A stretch of DNA of 64,000 nucleotides from Lineus longissimus (lineage: Eukaryota > Nemertea > Pilidiophora > Heteronemertea > Lineidae), in contig NC_088321.1 in NCBI RefSeq assembly GCF_910592395.1, positions 4,156,001 through 4,220,000 on the forward strand. The letters run 5' to 3'. Below, piece after piece: positions 55,569 through 64,000 of the stretch. Position 1 is the stretch's first letter. Each line of letters opens with the position of its first letter. Below the pieces are notes generated by a model that was not told the origin of the DNA, did not search any database, and was given only the letters and a program-made list of their open reading frames with translations. The position numbers and the translations under genes were made by a program.

Positions 55569-55682
55569 GAACAATGTGATAGACTTCGTTTGGATGCGGT
55601 GTGTGAGAAGACAACAATAAACATTGAGTCAAAAGAGATCGTTTCGTGCAATTATATATTACCAGTGCCAGTATAGTTTAAG

Positions 55683-56141
55683 ATGCTACCAAATAATAGA
55701 CACCTCATGGAGCAATTAATTCGGAGTAAACAGAAGGGGAGACGCAAAGGAACGGGGAGGACACAGTCTTATAATAGGCAGAGGAATCTCCCTCGCGATT
55801 CCACTGCCGCCGATCATATCGATTTTTTATCGCTCTTGAGCAAAACTAGCAAAAAGAATCAAGCAAAACTCTTGGAAATCGCCAGCGCGGGGCAAATGGA
55901 CGCTTTGCTCGAATGCATCCACAACGTGGGTAACAGAAATGTGAGCGGCATTTCAGCGGATAAGATCAGGAAATTGCAGAAACACAGCTCTATGGTACAG
56001 AAGCTCTTTCGCCCACGAACAAGCCTGCAGCGACGCAAAGACATACAGGCGACCGAAGGCATCAAAGGAGGATTCTTGAGCGCCTTGATTCCACTGGCCG
56101 TTTCGGCGATTGGCAGTTTGATCAGTGGAATCGGCAAATAA
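55683..56141 (+). CDS. Small basic virion-type protein with hydrophobic tail (152 aa)
   Basis: A basic N-terminal part (KQKGRRKGTGR) is followed by a helical region (FLSLLSKTSKKNQAKLLEIA) and a C-terminal hydrophobic segment after GIKGG. This layout is common in Polinton/adintovirus proteins compared with adenovirus core protein X. IKGG|F matches the adenain cleavage pattern (M/I/L)-x-G-G|x, so the element's own protease could release the hydrophobic tail. TATATA lies about 25 bases before the ATG. The frame is intact; the function is inferred. Confidence 0.6.
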   Translation: MLPNNRHLMEQLIRSKQKGRRKGTGRTQSYNRQRNLPRDSTAADHIDFLSLLSKTSKKNQAKLLEIASAGQMDALLECIHNVGNRNVSGISADKIRKLQKHSSMVQKLFRPRTSLQRRKDIQATEGIKGGFLSALIPLAVSAIGSLISGIGK

Positions 56142-56181
56142 GTCTTTCCTCCGTTTTCGAAGTAGAACTTTAGCCAGCAAA

Positions 56182-57331
56182 ATGGCCAGATATTCAGGAC
56201 AACAGGACAAAGGGGGATTCGAGGAATGTATCTTAATTCCGTTGGAAGTCTACAAGCGTCGATGGTCGGTGCAGACATACCGACTAACAGTTACGATTCA
56301 TCAACGACGAAAGCCTTTAACTCTATCAGCAACGAGGCAGCATATGACAAGGAGCAGGAGGAGGAGGAGCCTTCATCGGATCGACTGTTAGTGGCGAAAA
56401 AATATGCCAATCTACCGGTCGATTTAAAAATGAAACTTTTCAGTCAGGCTCGAAGAAGAGAGACAAAAGCTTTATTCGATCGCGTAGCGGATTACGGGGA
56501 AAAGAATGTACTCGATCTGATCGCGCCCACTTTGAAATTACACCACCCCTTTATTAAGGACATTATGAAAAATTACGTAAGACGTCACCGTTCAACGATA
56601 GACTGGGATCCGTTCAGCTACGAATTAATAATCGAGGGAACAAAGTTACCCAATACAAATATCGTACGAAACATTGAATTCCTAATGAGGCCGGAGAGCA
56701 TGAACTACGTTGTCCCGCCGGGGCCACCGAATTGAGAGATGCCTTCTTGAAGATCGGAGTGCCGCCGGGATGGATAGCCTATACACCGGAAATGAAGAGA
56801 CCGTCTACCAACACACCCCCACTACTATCAGAGAGAAAAAAACCGAAGCTTGTCGCTGATGAGGACGGTTCCAAATTGACAACAATTCAGAGGGCTATTA
56901 GGAAGTCAAAATTGTTATCTCCACTCGCGGGGCGCACCTTGGAGGAGAGCATCAGCACAGAAGAGGGTGTCTTTTCGCCGTTGATGAAGGCGAAAAAAGC
57001 AGCCCAAAGGAAGGAAACATCGGTTATGGGCTTGCCAATACCTCTATTATTTGCCATGAGTCCACAAGAAAAAGCCACAAGTGCACCAAAATTGTTTAAG
57101 GATTCAGAAATACCGAAGCAACGACGCTCGTCACGTCTGAGTAAAACCAGGGAAAAAGCACTTATACTCGGGAGTAAAAAAACAACGCCTGTACAAACTG
57201 TGCCCAATTGGTCCCAAAACAAATCATGGAGTCCTCTATTAGAATCAACAGCTAGTCCGGACAAAAGTCATAAAGAAAACGAAGAAGAAGAACAATCGGA
57301 CCGCATAACCAAGTGGGAAAAACGCACCTAG
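56182..57331 (+). pseudogene. Polinton structural-type hypothetical protein, frameshifted
   Basis: Three frames carry one apparent protein. ATG 56182 gives a start with EECILIPLEVYKR; the second frame (about 56265-56715) has LLVAKKYANLPVDLKMKL and FIKDIMKNYVRRHR; the third (about 56715-57331) starts ELRDAFLKIGVPPGWI and ends in a long Lys/Ser-rich tail. Similar proteins with a final xLxxIxVPxxxI block are frequent in Polintons, with unknown role. Two one-base shifts near 56265 and 56715 explain the split. Confidence 0.45.
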
Positions 57332-57422
57332 CTCTTAAAGGGTTTGTGAGGGGAAAATATCGTGTTTTTAAAAACAGGAAACAAACATTCACTCTGTAAA
57401 ATCGTTCGAGGACAAATTCATC

Positions 57423-57956
57423 ATGGTGCTGGTTCCTTACCGTTTGGACTTAAACGCATATCGAAGACACTATCAGACGGGTTCTGGGCTTCCCATTTTT
57501 CGAGGAGATAGCTTATACCAGCATGGGCATGGACTCGGAGGCATATTCAGCTCAATATTCAAAACAGTGGTTCCGATGCTGAAAAAAGTCGTGGTTCCTT
57601 CCATAAAAAAGGTAGCCGTAAGCGCTGGAAAGAGCCTCTTAAAATTGGGCGCTCAAGCGTTTTCGGACGTGGTGTCTGGTGAAAAAGATATTAAAACCGC
57701 CCTGAAGGAAAGGGGAAAAGAAAGCTTACACGAAATCGGACATAACGTTAAAAAACAAGTTGTTGGCGGGATCAAGCGTCATATCTTAGCGCCGGATAAT
57801 ACAGATGAAGAAATTGGGCAGAGTTTAACGGCCAAAAGACACAAAAAACAAGGAAAAACCCATGTGGGGGCCCAGGAGTCCCAAGGAGGAAAAAGGAAGA
57901 GAAAATCGCGTAAAAACCGACGACAACAACAGGGAGGCAACATTTTCTTCAGCTAA
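57423..57956 (+). CDS. Amphipathic membrane-active-type protein (adenovirus pVI-like candidate), 177 aa
   Basis: Intact frame from ATG 57423. Order: Tyr/Gly-rich start with GSGLPIFRGDSLYQHGHGLGG, then an amphipathic stretch (SIFKTVVPMLKKVVVPSIKK), a small-residue helix, and a strongly basic tail (GGKRKRKSRKNRRQQQGG). This layout is typical of a Polinton/adintovirus protein placed beside the major capsid gene and compared with adenovirus protein VI. The role in membrane passage is inference from the family. Confidence 0.6.
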   Translation: MVLVPYRLDLNAYRRHYQTGSGLPIFRGDSLYQHGHGLGGIFSSIFKTVVPMLKKVVVPSIKKVAVSAGKSLLKLGAQAFSDVVSGEKDIKTALKERGKESLHEIGHNVKKQVVGGIKRHILAPDNTDEEIGQSLTAKRHKKQGKTHVGAQESQGGKRKRKSRKNRRQQQGGNIFFS

Positions 57957-57971
57957 AATATAAGAGCTATC

Positions 57972-59314
57972 ATGTCGCTATTGGATACGGACTCTTGCGA
58001 TTGCGGACGTAGTGAATTGGAACTCTTTGAAGTTAAGCCCACACAGACGAGTATAGAGGACAGTTCATTCAAAGAGTTCCATCCTATCACTTCCCTGGAC
58101 AAGGGTGGTCCAATTGAATTTAGGGTCAACGCCGCCAAAGACGAATATTTGAATTTGAGAGACAGCTTTTTGTATCTGAAATTCAGGATACTGGACAAAG
58201 ATGGTGCAGTACTCACGACAGCGGACCCATTTCCCGATAAATCGCTGGTGTTTTACTCATCAATTATTTTATTGGAAGCTATTTCAAACAAGTTGAGGTT
58301 TACGCCAATGGAAGACAGGTAGGGGGGCACGATAAGATGTACAGCTATCGATCGTATCTCGAGTCCACCCTCTCGTTCTCGAAGGCAGCAAAAAGTGACC
58401 AGCTCCAAATTGGTGGATATTACAAGGACACAGCGAACCCCGATCTACAGGGTAATACCGTGAAAACAGGAACTAGTGCAAACAAAGGCGCCAATGCTCG
58501 CTTTAAGTGGACAAAAGGCAGTAAAACGGTAGAATGCTTGGGGCAGATTCACAACAAACTCTTTGCGCAGAAAAAATTAATTATGAGTCAAGTAAAACTG
58601 ACGGTAAGATTGGTGAGACAAGACCCCAGTTTTGTCTTAATGGCCATGGATAACAACCAGGAGTACACGATTAGTTTGGAGGAAGCGGTTTTGAAAATCA
58701 ATATCAAAACTATTGCCGAACATGTTCGCCTTAGCCATGAGGAACGTCTTTTGCAAGGACCCGCAAAATATCCCGTAACATCGGTTCAAACGAAGTTTTA
58801 TACACGTGGCGCCAACCGTTCGGATTTGTCAGAAAATAACTTGTTACAGGGTCGTTTACCGGGAAGAATCGTCGTAGGATTGGTGGAGTCTGACGCTTTC
58901 AACGGAACGCTGGACGAGAACCCGTTCAACTTTTAACACTTCAATGTGTCGAGTATTACGTTGCGACAAAACCGAACGCCAGTACCGTTTGAAACGATCA
59001 AACTCGATTACGGCAACGATTAGTTCCTACCCGGTTACTTCACGGTATTACACGGAACTAACGTTTGGGGAACTGACCAGGGAATAGGTATAAACGCGAA
59101 CGAGGATTATCCGAAAGGATACGCTCTCTACGTCTTCAACCTGTTAGCAGATGATTCAAACTGTTCCAATTTCAACTTGGTACGTGAAGGAAACATAAGT
59201 CTTGACATTCGTTTGAAAGAACCAGCCGATAAGAGTATAACTATTGTAGTTTATATGGAATTCGACGCTATTGTGGAAATTGACAACAATCGCACAGTCA
59301 CCTTCAATGAATAA
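57972..59314 (+). pseudogene. Major capsid protein (double jelly-roll), broken
   Basis: The family start SELELFEVKPTQTSIEDSSF followed by GPIEFRV identifies the Polinton major capsid protein. The frame from ATG 57972 shifts by one base near 58268. The second frame continues with SYRSYLESTLSFSKAAKSDQ, YPVTSVQTKFY and VVGLVESDAFNGTLDENPFNF, meets TAA at 58934-58936, stays open to TAG at 59021-59023, and finishes at 59312-59314 with VVYMEFDAIVEIDNNRTV. Total length without the breaks is about 447 codons, normal for the family. One shift and two stops mean no full capsid protein from this copy. Confidence 0.88.
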
Positions 59315-59846
59315 TAAGGAAATCGATCGTCTTCTCAAACGACATTTGGAAACACGAACAACCTTCGTTGAAGTTTGCGCGGCTGATACACTGCCGTTAG
59401 AGCCAAGAGACAGAAAACTATGTGCATACGTTGTGAATACGGACATCGCTTCCGGTCCAGGCAAACATTGGATTGGTTTTTACTTTTCTCCAAATCAAAT
59501 ACCCGAATATTATGATCCGTACGGCTTTTTGCCAGCTGTATCAACATTCTACGATTTTCTAGGCACAAGAAAACATTACAGGCGAAATACACGCATGATC
59601 CAAAACCCACTCAGTACAGTTTGTGGACAACACGTTATTTACTATATTTTCCAAAAATGTAGAAGCCACACCATGCGAGATATAGTGAACAGTTTTGATA
59701 AGAATGGTTCGAATGAAAACGATGAAATGGTGAACAATTTTGTGACAAAAACATTTGCCGCTGATCATAAAGCAGTGTTCGATTCCAGTTTCCTCCATTT
59801 CCACATCGCAAAAAGCTTAAAAGAGATATTGTATGGGGCAGACTGA
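59307..59846 (+). CDS. Adenain-like cysteine protease
   Basis: Maturation protease of the Ulp1/adenain type that would cut capsid precursors. The 179-residue frame from ATG 59307 overlaps the end of the capsid gene by eight bases. The catalytic set is visible: His54 in KHWIGFYF, Asp70 in YYDPYG, Gln99 and Cys106 in STVCGQH. The frame is intact. It is the last gene before the right inverted repeat. Confidence 0.88.
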   Translation: MNNKEIDRLLKRHLETRTTFVEVCAADTLPLEPRDRKLCAYVVNTDIASGPGKHWIGFYFSPNQIPEYYDPYGFLPAVSTFYDFLGTRKHYRRNTRMIQNPLSTVCGQHVIYYIFQKCRSHTMRDIVNSFDKNGSNENDEMVNNFVTKTFAADHKAVFDSSFLHFHIAKSLKEILYGAD

Positions 59847-59980
59847 CAGCATATATAACAAGCGCATCATGTATCCATTAATAATGTGTATCTCTTCTTG
59901 TAGAATGAATATTATTTGTAGAACTTGTTGGCTGAATGCATGTAAAGAGTGCATACGCGAGCAAGTATAGATTTTTAAAT
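59847..59980 (+). other. Spacer between protease gene and right inverted repeat
   Basis: Short AT-rich sequence unique to the right side. No AATAAA is visible here; nothing else recognised. Confidence 0.4.
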
Positions 59981-62223
59981 TCAGACATCCTTCATTGCTG
60001 CATTCTAGACTCAGAATAACAGTAGCTTCATCATCAGTTTCATTATGATGGTGCTTATTTAACACAAAAATATTGAATGCAAATATATATAGGCCATTGT
60101 ATACTCTTATAGACCTTCATAAGAAAGGTATACTCTTGTATAACAAAGATCAATGGAAAATGCCGACCAACTTTATATTATAAGCATAGCCAACTTGAGA
60201 CAACTATTTTCATGACGGGTGAGCTTCTCCCGAAAAACATAGCAAAATTCGCCATGTACGGCAGGCATCTTCCATTGAGTGTTGATTTTAGAATCGGAAT
60301 ATATTAAACATTCTATAGGGCGTTTATAAAAATAAAACGCGTATACTCGAGCGGTGAACATGCACGTAGACCAAGAGCATTAAGAATAAGATGTATTCCT
60401 CTATATAGTGAGTTAAGCAAACTCTCAGCCCGGGCACACATACAATGTACATGTGTTGTCGTCATCAAAAACCCAATCAGGGAAACAGAATAAAAATGCA
60501 TAAGCATGTCTAAAACTGCATTTTTGTCACGAGGTCGGATGCGCCTGGGTCTTTAAGCATATAAAAATGTTATGCATGAAGAAAAATCTAACAAAACGAT
60601 GTGAAAAGACAACAGAAATGAAAGTGTTTTTTTCATATCACAAATACGTCGTATATGAGTTATTCTTTCTTCATATGCATGTCAAAATATCCACCCTTCC
60701 ATCAGGAAAAGGGTGGCGCAAGAGAGTTGTCCTGTCCTGCTCTTCCCGCGCTATACGAACCCGGCCACCATGCGAGACGAAGAGGACATGTACAGACCTC
60801 GTTGCTTGGGAGCTAAACGGACATTGAGGAGACGGGACCCCTAAAATGTGGCGACGAGTCGAGGCAATTCGCGTCATAATTTTAGCTAGGATGAGCAGTC
60901 TCTATGCAGAGTCAATGACAAGGATTGCCTAGACACTGATAACATCCCAGTTATAGCAACAGAATGCTACAGTAGGCTATTTGCCCCGAACAGACTTTCC
61001 CGATGGTGGATCGGAGAGTTGTCCTGTCCTGCTCTTCCCGCGCTATACGAACCCGACCACCATGCGAGACGAAGAGGACATGTACAGACCTCGTTGCTTT
61101 GGAGCTAAACGGACATTGAGGAGACGGGACCCCTAAAATGTGGCGACGAGTCGAGGCAATTCGCGTCATAATTTTAGCTAGGATGAGCAGTCTCTATGCA
61201 GAGTCAATGACAATGATTGCCTAGACACTGATAACATCCCAGTTATAGCAACAGAATGCTACAGTAGGCTATTTGCCCCGAACAGACTTTCCCGATGGTG
61301 GATCGGAGAGTTGTCCTGTCCTGCTCTTCCCGCGCTATACGAACCCGGCCACCATACGAGACGAAGAGGACATGTACAGACCTCGTTGCTTTGGAGCTAA
61401 ACGGACATTGAGGAGACGGGACCCCTAAAATGTGGCGACGAGTCGAGGCAATTCGCGTCATAAGTTTAGCTAGGATGAGCAGTCTCTATGCATAGTCAAT
61501 GACAAGGATTGCCTAGACACTGATAACATCTCAGTTATAGCAACAGAATGCTTCAGTAGGCTATTTGCCCCGAACAGACTTTCCCGATGGTGGATCGGAG
61601 AGTTGTCCTGTCCTGCTCTTCCCGCGCTATACGAACCCGGCCACCATACGAGACGAAGAGGACATGTACAGACCTCGTTGCTTTGGAGCTAAACGGACAT
61701 TGAGGAGACGGGACCCCTAAAATGTGGCGACGAGTCGAGGCAATTCGCGTCATAATTTTAGCTAGGATGAGCAGTCTCTATGCATAGTCAATGACAAAGA
61801 TTGCCAAGAGACTGATAACATCCCAGTTATAGCAACAGAATGCTTCAGTAGGCTATTTGCCCCGAACAGATTTCCTCGATGGTGGAGACCCTAATTGATC
61901 CACATTCTTCGCTCCGCTCGGCTTTTGACAGCAGCCCGTAAAACCTCAGGAGGAGCGCGAATAAGAGTGCACATTAATCTGTGCTCGTTGCGGCATCGGG
62001 CTGCTTGTACTCTGCTACGCGACGAATGCACTCCCGTGGACAGCGCAGACGGATAGCGCTGAATTTTTGAGCGCTTACACGAAGCGCGGAAAAAATTCTT
62101 CAAGCACAATATCACGGGAGGGCATTTGTCGCGGGCGTCAATGATGCACCTTTCAACGCCCCGGGACCCTCGGACTTTGGGCCTCGTATTTCGGGCGTTG
62201 AAAGGGACATTATACCTACTACT
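59981..62223 (-). repeat. Polinton right terminal inverted repeat
   Basis: Mirror of 39796-41153 but 885 bp longer, because a 292-bp unit is present four times here and once on the left. It ends ...TATACCTACTACT directly before the right target duplication. Confidence 0.9.
60722..61889. repeat. 292-bp tandem array in right inverted repeat, four units
   Basis: Units begin at 60722, 61014, 61306 and 61598 with GAGAGTTGTCCTGTCCTG, exactly 292 bp apart. Each holds GAGACGGGACCCCTAAAATG and ATTTGCCCCGAACAGA. The left repeat has a single copy. The 66-72-codon minus-strand frames repeated in it are by-products. Confidence 0.9.
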
Positions 62224-62229
62224 TGCTTC
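62224..62229 (+). repeat. Target site duplication (right), TGCTTC
   Basis: Identical to 39790-39795 and directly adjacent to the right terminus. It is followed by CGCGCAGGATACACCAC, the continuation of the host target seen at 29513. Confidence 0.9.
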
Positions 62230-63110
62230 CGCGCAGGATACACCACGAACAATAGATAAGTGAATATCCACAAACAATATTTGATAATTATCGTGATTAT
62301 TGTGGGCAGCTCAAAAAATATGTTTTGTACAAGTCCCAAAAAATCAGTGCGATATACTTTTCTTGAAACCCATTATATCCTATTGAAGCGAATTCTGCTG
62401 TAATTGATGCAGCTACACGTCGCACATGTTGGTAATAATTTTTGATTTTGAAGATTTGGATACATGTTATCAACTAATTAGCCTATACTTTTACTGTCCA
62501 TCTTCTTCTGAATTGGGTCATCTAGTTGAAAATAAATAAATCCGCGTTCATACGAACAAGCCCGAGGATGTAAAGAATTATTACTGAGTACATGTATATC
62601 GCTTTTCAAAAATCTAAAAATGGTTGATAAAAGAAAGACAAAAATGCCTCGCGTTTTGAAACACTATTTCTCCACGTAGGTTGGTTAATCATTGGCAACA
62701 CGTGACCCCTCGACTCCATTTGGACTTAAGTTTTTGACTTGGCTTAGCCAAAATATCATGAATTATGACAAAAACTTAAGGACTCTTGAAAAACCGGGCC
62801 CTGCATATAGATTGACTGTTGGCTGAGAAGATATGTACATGTACCTGCATTTCTACGGTCGGCTGAAGAGGTGCCAGCTTTTCCACTGTCGTCTGAAGTG
62901 ATACCAGTGACTGAAACGCAGAGCAAGTGAACATTACACCTCTTTGCATTGTCTATGGCTTCGAATAATGGAGAAGCATGATTCACTCAACTATTTATCA
63001 TAATCAAGGGGATAACCCGTAATGGAATCGGATATCAATTTAGTAACGAAGTAATTTCCAACGTAGTTGGGGACGGACATTTCAGCGAGAATAGTTTGGT
63101 GTTGAGGGAA
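62230..63110. repeat. Segmental duplication, copy B, right of Polinton
   Basis: 62230-62735 pairs with 29513-30028, and 62736-63110 pairs with 33245-33630. Copy B joins these directly, showing that 30029-33244 was inserted in copy A or lost from B. Confidence 0.8.
62845..62910 (-). CDS. 66-bp phase-1 mini-exon candidate, copy B
   Basis: On the - strand, acceptor CTGCGTTTCAG precedes 62910 and donor GTACAT follows 62845. In frame it encodes TGITSDDSGKAGTSSADRRN, a close match to the copy at 33353-33418, with both splice sites and the frame kept. The gene is unknown. Confidence 0.35.
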
Positions 63111-64000
63111 ATGCCAACGAATAAAAGCTCACAAAATAACATATCATCTCCCGAACTTTATCAACAGGAAATACGTGGAAGAATACATGGAGCAACAAAC
63201 TCCTCGTACCCGTATCCAGCATCTTGCAAGAAGATTCATAGAGAGACAAACCCCAAAATAAAGCCTTCACCGCCGTCTAGCAAACCAGAGTAGCCACACA
63301 AGCCAGAAGATATGGACCCCTGCACAAGACGCCCATTGGCAAAGCTCTAAATAACTAAACCTCACAGCAACCAAACATCCAGAAAAGCCCCAACAACTCA
63401 TCTCCATCTATCGTCATGTTAAACCAACTTCTGAATTGACCCCTCACAGAACACACCAACACTGAGACGCCCCTCCACAGAATAAATTACTGAAGTAGCT
63501 ATAAATAGCTGGAACAGTTCACAATCTCCAACAGCATTTTGCAGAACCAACCACGGGAGCGTCCCTGATTGCTGAAATGAAGCAACAAAGTTAAATGCCA
63601 CCGGCTAACAAGATGGGTACAAGACGACTTAGATTGCCGGTGAAACTTCTGCTCAAAGTTCCGGGGCTATAGTATTCCAACTGATCAAGCCAAGTTGAAG
63701 TCCTCAAGCATATCGTCACAATTAAAACCTTAACTGAGGAGATTTGTGGGGAGATAGATCCTCTGTAGACAAGACTGGTGTATGTCTATGCTGATGAGCA
63801 GGTTTACAGTTCGAATACACAAGATTAAAGATTTGTCAATTTTCACCTTCAAGTTGCTTTCTTGCACGATTAATTTGAGTAAGAATATATGTATTGTGGT
63901 GGTAGGAATCTAGGTAATTCTAAGCTATTTTAACAAAAGCCCTTACAGGCCTTTTTGTCTCAAATTAGCTTAGAAACCCCTAAGAACCAGACACCACAAT
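63111..64000. other. No feature recognised
   Basis: Sequence with short frames on both strands, no domain, RNA gene or repeat known to me. The 65-codon frame at 63096-63293 is polar and low in complexity, and I do not support it as a gene. Confidence 0.4.

Larger units (their letters stand above)
39796..62223 (+). mobile_element. Polinton/Maverick element, 22,428 bp
   Basis: The element is complete from end to end: terminal inverted repeats beginning AGTAGTAGGTATAATGTCCC, a 6-bp target duplication (TGCTTC), and a Polinton gene set on one strand (protein-primed family B polymerase, retroviral-type integrase with chromodomain, packaging ATPase, adenain-like protease, major capsid protein, small virion-type proteins). 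It also carries dUTPase and deoxynucleoside kinase genes. Many genes are disrupted, so this copy should not be able to move or make particles by itself. It inserted into copy B of a host duplication; the diverged empty paralogue is at 29507. Two Helentron-like elements at 41170-43388 lie between the left repeat and the genes. Confidence 0.93.

Noticed and set aside
60671-61753. Four repeated minus-strand frames of 66-72 codons
   Set aside because: They arise from the 292-bp tandem unit in the inverted repeat and have no protein-like features.

Overview
The window is animal nuclear DNA, most likely from a marine invertebrate. The evidence is a spliced gene for the beta subunit of the general transcription factor TFIIE, GT-AG introns full of minisatellites, and many transposon relics. 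I could not place the species more closely. All gene names rest on reading motifs by eye; no search was run.

Layout. Positions 1-8.6 kb hold the 3' part of the TFIIE-beta gene (GTF2E2-like): four exons on the + strand with a probable poly(A) signal. Its introns contain a tRNA-derived 64-bp satellite, a 45-bp minisatellite that repeats the 3' splice site of exon 2, two further tandem arrays and MITE-like elements. Positions 8.6-25 kb are mostly non-coding repeats. Positions 25-39.8 kb and 62.2-63.1 kb are a set of segmental duplications, with small phase-1 exon-like pieces on the - strand and several interspersed elements.

The main feature is a complete Polinton/Maverick at 39796-62223. It has long terminal inverted repeats (1358 bp left, 2243 bp right) and a 6-bp target duplication (TGCTTC), and a diverged paralogue of the empty target lies at 29507-29512 in the same window. 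Its genes all run on + between the inverted repeats: dUTPase, two unknown proteins, a penton-like protein, a DUF4326-like protein, protein-primed family B DNA polymerase, a PC4-like protein, a deoxynucleoside kinase, a CxxC zinc protein, an acidic protein, a chromodomain integrase, a packaging ATPase, small virion-type proteins, the major capsid protein and an adenain-like protease. The polymerase, integrase, major capsid, penton-like, DUF4326-like, PC4-like and one structural-type gene are broken by frameshifts or stops. The dUTPase, kinase, ATPase, protease and several small genes are open. The dUTPase plus deoxynucleoside kinase pair is an unusual nucleotide-pool cargo for a Polinton.

A second theme is a family of seven copies (1.1-1.9 kb) that look like non-autonomous Helentrons (HINE/DINE-1 type). 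They show T|T insertion without a clear target duplication, short subterminal inverted repeats, a CGT microsatellite, a ~302-bp central tandem unit and a 3' hairpin. Each ~302-bp unit carries a perfect or near-perfect CTCF-like core and an AGGTCA direct repeat with a 3-bp spacer. Two copies sit head to tail inside the Polinton.
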